A DNA stretch of 64,000 bases from Clostridia bacterium (GTDB lineage: Bacteria; Bacillota; Clostridia; Christensenellales; Christensenellaceae). Location: the NCBI GenBank assembly GCA_017439085.1, contig JAFRTU010000010.1:47312-111311 (forward strand). Reading direction: 5' to 3'. Below the pieces are notes generated by a model. The model saw only the letters and a program-made list of their open reading frames with translations, had not been told where the DNA came from and did not search any database. The position numbers and the translations under genes are program-made. Of the stretch, positions 44,752 to 52,953 are shown in pieces; positions within the stretch are counted from its first letter, which is position 1; each line of letters starts with the position of its first letter.

Positions 44752-45673
44752 TTCTGTATTCACCCTGCCCGAGATATGCCTTAACGTTGTTGACAGCCAC
44801 CTCTGCGATGACTCCCCTTGAAACCGGCGAGTTCATTCCTCCGGAAATATGCGGAGTGATGTATGCGTTCGGGGCCTTCCAGAGAGGATGATCCTGCGGA
44901 AGGGGCTCGGGATCTGTGACGTCAAGTCCGCATGCAGCTATAGCGCCTTCTCGTAAAGCATCGTTAAGGGCATCCGTATCAATTGCGGTACCTCTTCCGA
45001 CGTTTATGATGATGGCAGTCTTCTTCATGGAGAAGATCCTCTCCCTCGACATGATATGAGCCGTCTTGTCGGTGCCCGGCAGGCACATTGCTATTATGTC
45101 AGCCTCAGGAATGAGTTCGTCCAGTTCGGAATTCAGATGTATCTCGTCAAAGAACTCCACGCTCTTCGTGGAAGATCTTCTCACTCCTATCGTCACGGCT
45201 CCGAATGCCTTCATCCTCTTTGCAAATTCGCTTCCGATATTGCCCGTGCCGAGTATGAGGACCTTTGCTCCGTAGATGTGCTGTCTTTCAGCCATATTTC
45301 TCTTCCAGAGGCCTTCCTTCTGATTCTCGCGGTATTCGGGAAAACGGTTCATGATGTTCAGTATCATTCCGCTCATCCATTCGCTTATGATTATTCCGTA
45401 TGCGCCTGTGGCATTTGTGAGGACCGTACTGTCAGGCAGCACTCCCTTCTCGCAGTAGTCCGTGCTTCCTGCACTGTTGAGAGCGACGAGACCGAGATCG
45501 GCGTTCTCATGGAGACGACCTTTGGGAGGATTTCCGAGTATTACATTGGCTGTAAGAACGTCCTCGTCTGTGATCTCCTTCCCCTTCTTCAGTACCAGTT
45601 CTCCATCCTTCAATATCTCCTTAAGCTGAGCGAGATATTTGGGCTCCATATCGTAAGTAAGCAATACCTTCAT
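44711..45673 (-). CDS. D-isomer-specific 2-hydroxyacid dehydrogenase
   Basis: This 320-residue NAD-dependent oxidoreductase has the nucleotide-binding GTGNIGSEFA near residue 148 with Arg-Arg in the next strand, the INVGRGTAID segment with the catalytic Arg region, LDVTDPEPLP with the catalytic Glu, and the catalytic His in TPHISGG. It fits the D-2-hydroxyacid dehydrogenase group that includes D-lactate, glycerate and phosphoglycerate enzymes. A C-terminal ACT domain is absent, so it is not a long-form SerA. Confidence 0.9.
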   Translation of the reverse strand: MKVLLTYDMEPKYLAQLKEILKDGELVLKKGKEITDEDVLTANVILGNPPKGRLHENADLGLVALNSAGSTDYCEKGVLPDSTVLTNATGAYGIIISEWMSGMILNIMNRFPEYRENQKEGLWKRNMAERQHIYGAKVLILGTGNIGSEFAKRMKAFGAVTIGVRRSSTKSVEFFDEIHLNSELDELIPEADIIAMCLPGTDKTAHIMSRERIFSMKKTAIIINVGRGTAIDTDALNDALREGAIAACGLDVTDPEPLPQDHPLWKAPNAYITPHISGGMNSPVSRGVIAEVAVNNVKAYLGQGEYRNVVDRETGYKISE

Positions 45674-45692
45674 GTTTCAAACCTCCATATAT

Positions 45693-45717
45693 AAAAGGCC
45701 AGAGTGAAACTCTGGTC
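45693..45717 (-). terminator. Terminator of darA
   Basis: On the minus strand an 8-pair stem (GACCAGAG/CTCTGGCC, one G-U) with loop TTTCA is followed by TTTT. It lies between darA and the dehydrogenase gene, so the latter needs readthrough or a promoter I could not identify. Confidence 0.65.
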
Positions 45718-45738
45718 TTATAGTTCTTTTTGTCCGTG

Positions 45739-46068
45739 TCAGATCTTATGGAACTCTGCGATATCCATAATAAATACTGTAGCTCCGCCAACAGTGACTT
45801 CAACAGGATAAGGAGTATACATTCCCATGGCACCCATTGCCGGTGACGGGAACACCTCTATCTGTTTTCTGCTGACGCAGATCTTCTTTATAATGCCCAT
45901 TGCAGCCTCAAGTCTGTCATCCTCTACTCCAAGAAGAAGTGTGGTATTTCCGGAACGGAGGAAACCACCTGTGGATGCCAGTTTCGTAACACTGAAACGA
46001 TCATTCATAAGGGAAGAGATCAGGTTTGATGCATCTTCATCTTGAACTATAGCGATTATTAATTTCAT
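45739..46068 (-). CDS. darA: Cyclic-di-AMP receptor DarA (PstA)
   Basis: DarA is a trimeric PII-like protein that binds c-di-AMP. The 109-residue length is typical. The sequence opens with KLIIAIVQDEDA and has the family segment KLASTGGFLRSGNTT, which includes ligand-contacting residues, and a shorter B-loop than true PII proteins. I chose the ATG at 46068, with GGAGG 6 to 7 bases upstream. Its downstream target is unknown in most species. Together with cdaA-cdaR in this window it shows that c-di-AMP signalling is used. Confidence 0.92.
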   Translation of the reverse strand: MKLIIAIVQDEDASNLISSLMNDRFSVTKLASTGGFLRSGNTTLLLGVEDDRLEAAMGIIKKICVSRKQIEVFPSPAMGAMGMYTPYPVEVTVGGATVFIMDIAEFHKI

Positions 46069-46148
46069 TATTTGTCCTCCTGTCATCATACCGCAGAAAT
46101 CCTATGCAGCATAATAAATGAACATAACCGACCTGCGATTATGGAATT

Positions 46149-46177
46149 ATTATAGCTTGCATTGAAGAAAAATACAA
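46149..46177 (-). promoter_or_regulatory. Promoter of darA
   Basis: TTGTAT (46177-46172) and TATAAT (46154-46149) on the minus strand are 17 bases apart. The leader is about 75 bases and has only a short CGCAG/CTGCG pairing. Confidence 0.65.
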
Positions 46178-46289
46178 TTCCAGTGAACTTAAGTGGCCCA
46201 ACTGTTCAAAAAATATTTATCCTTTGTCCGTAAATCGCAGCTATTTTTGCTTATTTACAGGACTCATGAGCCAAGAGTTTCCTCCTCTA

Positions 46290-46298
46290 TGTTATAAT
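46290..46298 (+). promoter_or_regulatory. Extended -10 promoter of the dut-ECF unit
   Basis: TGTTATAAT is a consensus -10 with TG extension, 31 bases before the dut start. The -35 is poor. Confidence 0.5.
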
Positions 46299-46328
46299 AG
46301 ATTGTGATTTTGATTGGAGATTTAAATA

Positions 46329-46835
46329 ATGAACAGAATTGCCGATTTTATGCTCATATCCGAAGAACAGTTCAGAAAGGATCTTGATTCCCTCGGACTC
46401 TGTGCCAGTTACGAGGATATCTCCCTTCCTAAAAGAGCCACCTCCGGGTCGGCGGGATATGACTTCTATCTCCCTATGGATATCACCCTTGAGCCGGGTG
46501 AGGAGATGACCGTTCCCACGGGCATCCGCACAAGGATAGATGAAGGCTGGTTCCTCATGTGTGCTCCGAGGAGCGGACTCGGTTTCAGGTTCCGTCTTCA
46601 GCTCAACAATACCGTCGGCATAATCGACAGCGACTATTTCCATGCAGAGAACGAAGGACATATCATGGCTAGGATGATAAACGATTCCCGCACCGGAAAG
46701 ACCGTCAGACTTAATAAAGGCTCTGCCTTCATGCAGGGCATATTCGTTCCCTTCGGCATTACGAATGACGATAATGTCTCTCAGATCCGTACAGGCGGAT
46801 TCGGGAGCACCTCAGATAAAGGAGAAGACAAATGA
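46329..46835 (+). CDS. dut: dUTPase
   Basis: The trimeric dUTPase hydrolyses dUTP to dUMP and keeps uracil out of DNA. The 168-residue protein has all five motifs: SAGYDF, PRSGLGFR, the NNTVGIIDSDY segment with the catalytic Asp, QGIF, and the C-terminal RTGGFGSTS. A GGAG site lies before the ATG. It overlaps the lipoprotein gene by 4 bases, so dut is the head of the ECF transporter unit. Confidence 0.94.
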   Translation: MNRIADFMLISEEQFRKDLDSLGLCASYEDISLPKRATSGSAGYDFYLPMDITLEPGEEMTVPTGIRTRIDEGWFLMCAPRSGLGFRFRLQLNNTVGIIDSDYFHAENEGHIMARMINDSRTGKTVRLNKGSAFMQGIFVPFGITNDDNVSQIRTGGFGSTSDKGEDK

Positions 46836-47311
46836 AAAAAACACTCAGGTTCGTATGTTTCTTGTCAATGCTCGTAATGATCCTGTCTCTTACGGCAGCA
46901 TGTGCGAAAAAGGATGAGAACTCCAAGTACAAGACCACCATCAAGATCGAATGCACCAAGATATTCGATCATGAAGCAGATCTAAACCCCGACAAGAAGG
47001 ATTTCGTCCCGAAGGATGGCATAATCCTGGATACCGTTGAGGTAAAGATCGGAGATGACCAGACAGTATACGATCAGCTCGTAAAGGCATGTGAAGCCCA
47101 CAAGATCTCATTCGCATCTCAGAAATCCGATTACGGCATGTATGTAGACGGTATAGCTCAGATCCAGACCGCAGACTGCGGAGAGATGTCCGGATGGCTG
47201 TTCTATGTTAATGATGAAATGGGTGCAGCAGCCTGCGACCAGATAGTCCTCAAGGAGGGCGACTCTGTAAAGTGGGTATTCATCTGTGACTACTCCACAG
47301 ACGTAAAGTAA
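46832..47311 (+). CDS. DUF4430 lipoprotein
   Basis: This 159-residue protein has a signal peptide with a lipobox ending L-T-A-A-C (Cys24), so it is a surface lipoprotein. The rest fits DUF4430: TVYDQLVKAC, then SGWLFYVNDE and a final GDSVKWVFICDY. DUF4430 is related to the C-terminal domain of transcobalamin and intrinsic factor. It overlaps dut by 4 bases and precedes an ECF transporter, which suggests that it captures the ligand, perhaps a cobalamin-like compound. That substrate is an inference. Confidence 0.85.
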   Translation: MKKTLRFVCFLSMLVMILSLTAACAKKDENSKYKTTIKIECTKIFDHEADLNPDKKDFVPKDGIILDTVEVKIGDDQTVYDQLVKACEAHKISFASQKSDYGMYVDGIAQIQTADCGEMSGWLFYVNDEMGAAACDQIVLKEGDSVKWVFICDYSTDVK

Positions 47312-47316
47312 ATCTA

Positions 47317-47346
47317 AAGGGCTGAGGAACTCAGCCCTTCTTTCTT
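47317..47346 (+). terminator. Hairpin between the lipoprotein and ecfT
   Basis: A perfect 10-pair stem (47317-47326 with 47330-47339) with a GAA loop is followed by CTTTCTT and then directly by the ecfT ATG. No Shine-Dalgarno sequence lies at normal distance before that ATG. The broken T-run suggests partial termination or RNA end protection, giving more lipoprotein than transporter. Confidence 0.6.
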
Positions 47347-48252
47347 ATGAAACTTCGCTTTAAGGAATATCATCCTCTCTGTGATGCTTTTTTCTACATA
47401 CTCTGCATAGTGTTCACGGCCATAAGCAGGCATCCTCTGACCATGGTCATATCTTTATGCGCCTCCATACTGTTCCATATCATAAACAGGACCGAGAAGA
47501 TGTTTTCTTTTTTCCTTAAGGTGATACTTCCCATAATACTAATAACCACCTTCATAAACCTTCTTTTCAATCACTATGGCGTCACAGTACTTTTCAGTCT
47601 GAGACCGGGATTCAACGTGACACTGGAAGTCGTCATGCAGGATATCCTGCTCTGTCTCTGTTTCGCATCGATCACTCTGTGGTTCAAGGCTTTCAGTGAC
47701 AGCATGGGGTTCAGAAAACTGAGTTTCCTGTTCAGCGGATGGCTCTCCTCCATAGGAATGATACTGGTGCTGGCAATGAGGTTCATTCCGGCATATATCT
47801 CTCACGCTCTCCTCATCGGGTCTTCCGTCAGGGGAGAATATATGGTCTATCGTGCCGGGGATAAAAGCAAAAGAAGTCTTAAGGAGCGGTTTCATGAGGG
47901 CTCTTCCATTCTGGCTTCCCTTTTCGACTGGTCTCTGGAATCCTCCATCGAGACAGCCGATTCTCTTAATTCAAGAGGATTCTCATTAAAGGGCAGAACC
48001 ATTTACCACGATTACTCTTGGACATTCAGGGAAACGATATGCTCCATATCCTTCACCCTGATACTCGTCCTACAGATAATATCACTGATACACGGAAGTT
48101 TTGATGTCAGATACAATCCGGTCATAAAGTTTCCCGTTACGGACGTTGTCTCCGTATCCGGATTCATTTCCTTCGGAGTCCTCGTCCTCATCCCTTCCCT
48201 GATCGATGCAGCAGGTGCAATAAAATGGAAAAGATTAATGTCTCGTCTTTGA
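47347..48252 (+). CDS. ECF transporter transmembrane (T) component
   Basis: The T component couples ATP hydrolysis to movement of the substrate-binding S subunit. The 301-residue CbiQ-family protein has about five to six membrane segments, and the coupling helices carry the SSVRGEYM and ADSLNSRGFS segments. It lacks a clear ribosome binding site. The next gene starts 28 bases before its stop. Confidence 0.88.
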   Translation: MKLRFKEYHPLCDAFFYILCIVFTAISRHPLTMVISLCASILFHIINRTEKMFSFFLKVILPIILITTFINLLFNHYGVTVLFSLRPGFNVTLEVVMQDILLCLCFASITLWFKAFSDSMGFRKLSFLFSGWLSSIGMILVLAMRFIPAYISHALLIGSSVRGEYMVYRAGDKSKRSLKERFHEGSSILASLFDWSLESSIETADSLNSRGFSLKGRTIYHDYSWTFRETICSISFTLILVLQIISLIHGSFDVRYNPVIKFPVTDVVSVSGFISFGVLVLIPSLIDAAGAIKWKRLMSRL

Positions 48253-49811
48253 GCTTCACTTATCCGTCGGGTTCTGTCCCGGCTCTAAAAGATATCTCCT
48301 TCTCCCTTGAATCTGGAGATTTTATGCTGGTCACCGGACCTAACGGGTCAGGCAAATCCACACTGTTAAGGATGCTGAAACCTCAGATCTCTCCCGCAGG
48401 TGAACTGAAGGGCTCCATAACTTTCGGAGAGACAGATATCCGGTCCATGAGCATGGAAGAGCAGGTATCGAGGATAGGTTTCATATCACAGGATCCGATA
48501 AACCAGATAGTCACCGACACTGTCGAGGAAGAGATGGCTTTCGGACTTGAGAGTCTCAGAATGTCCCATGACAGTATTTCTGTCAGGATCGCCGAGACTT
48601 CTGCTTTTCTGGGAATAGAGGAACTCCTTCACAAAAGATGCCTTGAACTTTCAGGCGGAGAATTGCAGCTGGTAAATCTGGCTTCAGTGATGGTAATGCG
48701 GCCTGAGCTGCTGATACTTGATGAACCTGTCACTCAGCTGGATCCCCTCTCTTCCGAGAGGTTCATGGCTGCTCTCGAAAGGATCAACAGAGAACTTGGC
48801 ACGACAGTGATAATGGCTGAGCACAATCTTTCCGGACTGCTTCGTGCCGCAGACAGACTTCTGGTCCTGGAAGACGGATCCCTGAAAGGATATGGGGAGG
48901 TGAGGGAAGTTGTAACCTCCCTCTACAGGGATGATGCTTCTCTTTTTGCAGCACTTCCGGCATATGTCAGGTGTTGCCTCAGGCTCTCGAAAGGCGGGAT
49001 ATGTCCGAAGGATGTCCGGGAAGCCGCCCGCTATCTGTCCGGAATTGAATTAAGGACTGCCGTGGTTGATAACAAACCTGCAGCTGATACTCATGTCTCC
49101 GTAAGGGGTTCCCATCTGTATATGAGGTATACGAGAGATTCCGAGGATATACTTAAGGACCTGTCCTTTGAGTTCCCGGCAGGACGGACCATAGCAGTGT
49201 TCGGCATAAACGGGTCCGGCAAATCCACCCTTCTTAGGACTATTTCAGGTATTCTGAAGCCCTATTACGGGAGACTCGATGTCCGTGTTGATACTTCATC
49301 TCTCCTTCCCCAGGACAACAGCACTCTCTTCTCAAAGGAGACCGTCAGGGATGAACTCAATGCTTCCGGTTCTTCGGACCGTACCGTCACGGATGCCGCA
49401 GAGCTGTTCGATCTCAATGATGTCCTTTCAAGACATCCCTTCGATATATCATCCGGTGAGAGGCAAAGGGTCGCTCTTGCAAAGATATGGCTCAGGAACT
49501 CAGACATGATACTTATGGACGAACCCACGAGATCTCTGGACAATACGTTCAGAAAGAAGCTGACCGGTCTGATCAGGGAACGCAAGACGGGGAAGACAGT
49601 TATCATCGCCTCCCATGACATGGAATTCATGGCCGACAATGCGGATATCTGTTATTTTCTTCATGACGGAAAACTCATAGGTCCGTATGATCCCGATGCT
49701 TTCTTCGGTGAGAACCGCTATTTCACGACCGGTCTGTCTATCGCCTCCTCAAGAGCAGGCTGCAGATTGATAAGAGAGGATGATCTGGTGATCCCGGATG
49801 AAACACTATAG
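48225..49811 (+). CDS. Fused ECF transporter ATPase (A-A')
   Basis: One 528-residue chain contains two ABC ATPase domains. The first (about 1-240) has Walker A GPNGSGKST, signature LSGGE and Walker B LLILDEPV with a switch His in AEHN. The second (about 285-510) has Walker A GINGSGKST, signature ISSGE and Walker B MILMDEPT with SHD. Most ECF transporters have two separate ATPases, so this is the fused form. It overlaps ecfT and the S-component gene. Confidence 0.92.
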   Translation: MEKINVSSLSFTYPSGSVPALKDISFSLESGDFMLVTGPNGSGKSTLLRMLKPQISPAGELKGSITFGETDIRSMSMEEQVSRIGFISQDPINQIVTDTVEEEMAFGLESLRMSHDSISVRIAETSAFLGIEELLHKRCLELSGGELQLVNLASVMVMRPELLILDEPVTQLDPLSSERFMAALERINRELGTTVIMAEHNLSGLLRAADRLLVLEDGSLKGYGEVREVVTSLYRDDASLFAALPAYVRCCLRLSKGGICPKDVREAARYLSGIELRTAVVDNKPAADTHVSVRGSHLYMRYTRDSEDILKDLSFEFPAGRTIAVFGINGSGKSTLLRTISGILKPYYGRLDVRVDTSSLLPQDNSTLFSKETVRDELNASGSSDRTVTDAAELFDLNDVLSRHPFDISSGERQRVALAKIWLRNSDMILMDEPTRSLDNTFRKKLTGLIRERKTGKTVIIASHDMEFMADNADICYFLHDGKLIGPYDPDAFFGENRYFTTGLSIASSRAGCRLIREDDLVIPDETL

Positions 49812-50508
49812 ACTGTTCCAACTGATCATAACGCTCATAATAATGGCTCTCATAGCCGTGTGGGCACTGTATTTCCGGGAGTACTACATGCTGATGAGCG
49901 TACTCATCATCGTGCTGTCCTTCATTCCCGTATATATACAGTTCGATCACAGGAGATACAGGCTCAGGGACGTGGTCCTGGCGTCTGTGCTGATAGCCCT
50001 TGCCGTAATAGGCAGAGTGGCCTTCTTCATGTTGCCTAACGTAAAGCCAATGTGTGCCATAGTGATACTCTCAGGAATCTGCATGGGAGGAGATTTCGGT
50101 TTCATAGTTGGGTCCCTCGGTGCATTCATCTCGAACATATTCTTCACGCAGGGCGTCTGGACACCGTTCCAGATGGTCTCCTTTGGGATCATCGGTTTCC
50201 TGAGCGGACTTATATTCGAAAAGAAGGAGAAGATAGGCCGGATCACCCTTGCCGTTTTCGGTTTCATATGCGGATGCTTCATATATGGTCTTCTTGTCGA
50301 AGGCAGCACCCTCATCTTCCTTGACGTTGGTTCTTCCTTTGCGGCCATACTGGCAGTCTACATTTCCGCGATACCCTCGGACCTTATCCATGGTCTTTCC
50401 ACTGCACTCATACTGTTCTTCTTCGGAGAGCGGTTCATACGTAGTCTCAGGCGAATAATCAGCAAATATGCTCTCTATGACAGAGAGTCTGCCGAATTCG
50501 AGACATAA
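49798..50508 (+). CDS. ECF transporter substrate-binding (S) component
   Basis: This 236-residue integral membrane protein has two N-terminal helices followed by a six-helix S-component fold. The segment NVKPMCAIVILSGI, then GGDFGFIVGSLGA and GVWTPFQM, recalls the CbrT/CblT-like group linked to cobalamin or a cobalamin precursor. I base that on memory of the motif, not on a search. It overlaps the ATPase gene by 14 bases and completes a dedicated group I-like transporter with the lipoprotein. Confidence 0.82.
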   Translation: MKHYRLFQLIITLIIMALIAVWALYFREYYMLMSVLIIVLSFIPVYIQFDHRRYRLRDVVLASVLIALAVIGRVAFFMLPNVKPMCAIVILSGICMGGDFGFIVGSLGAFISNIFFTQGVWTPFQMVSFGIIGFLSGLIFEKKEKIGRITLAVFGFICGCFIYGLLVEGSTLIFLDVGSSFAAILAVYISAIPSDLIHGLSTALILFFFGERFIRSLRRIISKYALYDRESAEFET

Positions 50509-50573
50509 AAAGAAAGCTCCCGGAGTCTGACCCATCAGTCTCTGAAAGCCCTCTTCATGTACTTATATATCAC

Positions 50574-51674
50574 TCACACGTTGAATCTGAACAGGACCAC
50601 ATCTCCGTCCTGCACCACGTATTCCTTTCCTTCCGAACGGATCAGTCCCTTTTCCTTTGCGAGGGTCATGTTCCCGTCCAGTTCCTTCAGTTTGTCGAAT
50701 GCTATGACTTCTGCTCTTATGAAGCCTTTTTCAAAATCTGAATGAATCTTCCCTGCAGCCTGCGGAGCCTTGGTCCCCCTGGTTATGGTCCATGCTCTCA
50801 CTTCTTTCGGGCCCGCGGTGAGATAGCTTATGAGACCAAGAAGCGAATAGGACTTCTTTATGAGCTCATCTATTCCGGATTCTTCCATTCCGAGTTCCTT
50901 GATGAACTCCTGCTTTTCTTCCGGTTCGAATCCGGACAGTTCTTCTTCCACCTTTACGCAGATCCTGACTGCCTCAGAACCTTCCTTCGCAGCATATTCC
51001 TTCAGTTTCTTGAAATACGGGATCTCCTCATCTGAAAGGGCAATATCATCTTCGGATATGTTTCCAACATATAGTATCGGCTTGCTGGTAAGAAGGAACA
51101 GTTCCCTCATGAAGGGCTCTTCTTCCTCAGAGAGCTCTATGCTCCTTGCAGGTTTTCCGCTCTCAAGAGTCTCAAGGACCTTCTTTTGCAGCTCGTACTC
51201 GGTACGTATCTCCTTGCTTCCTGTCTTGACCAGTTTCTCAGTCTTCTGAAGCCTCTTGGAAACAGTCTCCATATCTGCGAATATGAGTTCGAAATTGATG
51301 GTCTCTATATCCCTCAGGGGATCTATCGAGCCATCCACATGGACTATGTTGTCGTCTTCGAAACATCTCACCACCTGGATTATGGCATCTACTTCCCTGA
51401 TATGGGAAAGGAACTTGTTACCGAGACCTTCTCCGTTACTGGCCCCTTTGACCAGTCCTGCGATATCGACCAGTTCTATAGTGGCGGGAGTGAATTTCTC
51501 CGGATCATAAATGTTTGCCAGATAATCCAGTCTCTGATCAGGTACACTGACCATGCCTACATTGGGCTCAATGGTGCAGAACGGATAGTTTTCGCTGGCA
51601 GCACCTGCTTTTGTTATTGCATTGAAAAGGGAGCTCTTTCCCACATTCGGAAGTCCCACGATACCTAATTTCAT
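50574..51674 (-). CDS. ychF: YchF family ATPase (OLA1-like)
   Basis: YchF is a ribosome-associated P-loop protein of the Obg family that prefers ATP. The 366-residue protein starts with GIVGLPNVGKSSLF and has NYPFCTIEPN (switch I), DIAGLVKGAS (G3), and the C-terminal TGS domain with TAGPKEVRAWT. In the G4 position the usual NKxD is replaced by GNISEDD, in line with the family's ATP preference. It is convergent with the ECF gene. Confidence 0.95.
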   Translation of the reverse strand: MKLGIVGLPNVGKSSLFNAITKAGAASENYPFCTIEPNVGMVSVPDQRLDYLANIYDPEKFTPATIELVDIAGLVKGASNGEGLGNKFLSHIREVDAIIQVVRCFEDDNIVHVDGSIDPLRDIETINFELIFADMETVSKRLQKTEKLVKTGSKEIRTEYELQKKVLETLESGKPARSIELSEEEEPFMRELFLLTSKPILYVGNISEDDIALSDEEIPYFKKLKEYAAKEGSEAVRICVKVEEELSGFEPEEKQEFIKELGMEESGIDELIKKSYSLLGLISYLTAGPKEVRAWTITRGTKAPQAAGKIHSDFEKGFIRAEVIAFDKLKELDGNMTLAKEKGLIRSEGKEYVVQDGDVVLFRFNV

Positions 51675-51747
51675 ATTGGTCTACTCTCCATATCCGTAAT
51701 GGCTTTCATAATATTAACATGTGAGTTCTGTTTTGAAAACACCGCCG

Positions 51748-52953
51748 TTATATAAGGTGCTTTTCCCTCATTGCTTTTTTCAGTCTTTCGACAGCCTCCT
51801 TCACATTCTTTCTCGAAGTTCCGAGGTGTATCCGGGTAAAGCCCTTCCCCTCAGGCCCATACTTGTAGCCCATGTCTACACACATGAGTGCATCATTGAA
51901 CAAAAGGTCCTCCAGTTCCTCATCACTGAGACCGAGGCTCCTCCAGTCCACCCATACTAGGTAGGCAACGTCATATCTGAATACCCTGACATCAGGCCTG
52001 TATTCACTGAAAAAGGCTTCCAGGACCCTTATGTTTTCCCTGACATACTCCATAAGGGAATCGAGCCATCTTCTTCCGTTCTCTGAGTACAGGCTCATGA
52101 CCGCAGTCCTCACAATGGGCTCTATGCTTCCGCTTCCTCTCTGCTCTGCCCTAAAGGTCTTAAGAAAAATCTCCCTGGTCTCTTCATCCGGAATGATGGC
52201 GTTTGCAGCATTGAGGCCTGTGATATTGAAGGCTTTGGAAAGTGCGTTTATTATCACTGCCCATTTCCTTCCCTTCTCTATGGCACCGTAACTTGAAGCT
52301 TTTCTGATATCCATATACAGATCATAGAAAGTCTCGTCAACCACGACATATGTCCCGTATCTGTCCGAGAGGGCTGCTATCCTCGTGAGATCCTCCATGC
52401 TCCAGAAATGCATAGTTGGGTTGTGTGCATTGCAGAGAAAAAGGATCCTGTTCTTTTGATCGGACATCTTTTCTTCCAGATCCTTCCAGTCTATGAGGAA
52501 CTCATCTTCTCCTATGAGAAGAGAGCTCCTGATGAGTTTCCTTTTATTGTTCTCTATGAGACCTTCATAAGCCATGTATCCGGGAGAAAGAATTATCACT
52601 CCCTCTCCTTCCTTGGAGAAAGCTCTTATGGTCATGGACATCGTCCTCAAGACTCCGTATACGGGGATTATCCACTCCCTTTCAGGTTCGAAACCGTGAT
52701 AATTACTGAACCATTCTCTTACGGCATCCATATATCCGTCATCTCCCGCGACTGTATATCCCATGAAACCCCTGTCTATGAGCTCATGCATCGCGTCTCT
52801 AAAGAAGGAGGGTACCATGAAGTCGGTCTCAGCAAAAGAAAATGACGGGAGTCCGTTATCCATTGCCTGCTTCGGTCTGAAAAGATCTCTGCCGCTTGCA
52901 AGTCCCTCGTGATCTATCAATATGTCGAATTCACTCATCTTTCCGTTATTCAT
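51748..52953 (-). CDS. PLP-dependent aminotransferase, PatB/MalY type
   Basis: This 401-residue fold type I enzyme belongs to the MalY/PatB group, which act as cystathionine beta-lyases or aminotransferases. The PLP Lys is in NALSKAFNITGL, the DE pair in VVVDETFYD, and the C-terminal Arg in FTRIHLG. The usual CNPHNPTG reads CNAHNPTM, so one Pro and one Gly are lost. It overlaps sbcC by 4 bases. Confidence 0.88.
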   Translation of the reverse strand: MNNGKMSEFDILIDHEGLASGRDLFRPKQAMDNGLPSFSFAETDFMVPSFFRDAMHELIDRGFMGYTVAGDDGYMDAVREWFSNYHGFEPEREWIIPVYGVLRTMSMTIRAFSKEGEGVIILSPGYMAYEGLIENNKRKLIRSSLLIGEDEFLIDWKDLEEKMSDQKNRILFLCNAHNPTMHFWSMEDLTRIAALSDRYGTYVVVDETFYDLYMDIRKASSYGAIEKGRKWAVIINALSKAFNITGLNAANAIIPDEETREIFLKTFRAEQRGSGSIEPIVRTAVMSLYSENGRRWLDSLMEYVRENIRVLEAFFSEYRPDVRVFRYDVAYLVWVDWRSLGLSDEELEDLLFNDALMCVDMGYKYGPEGKGFTRIHLGTSRKNVKEAVERLKKAMREKHLI

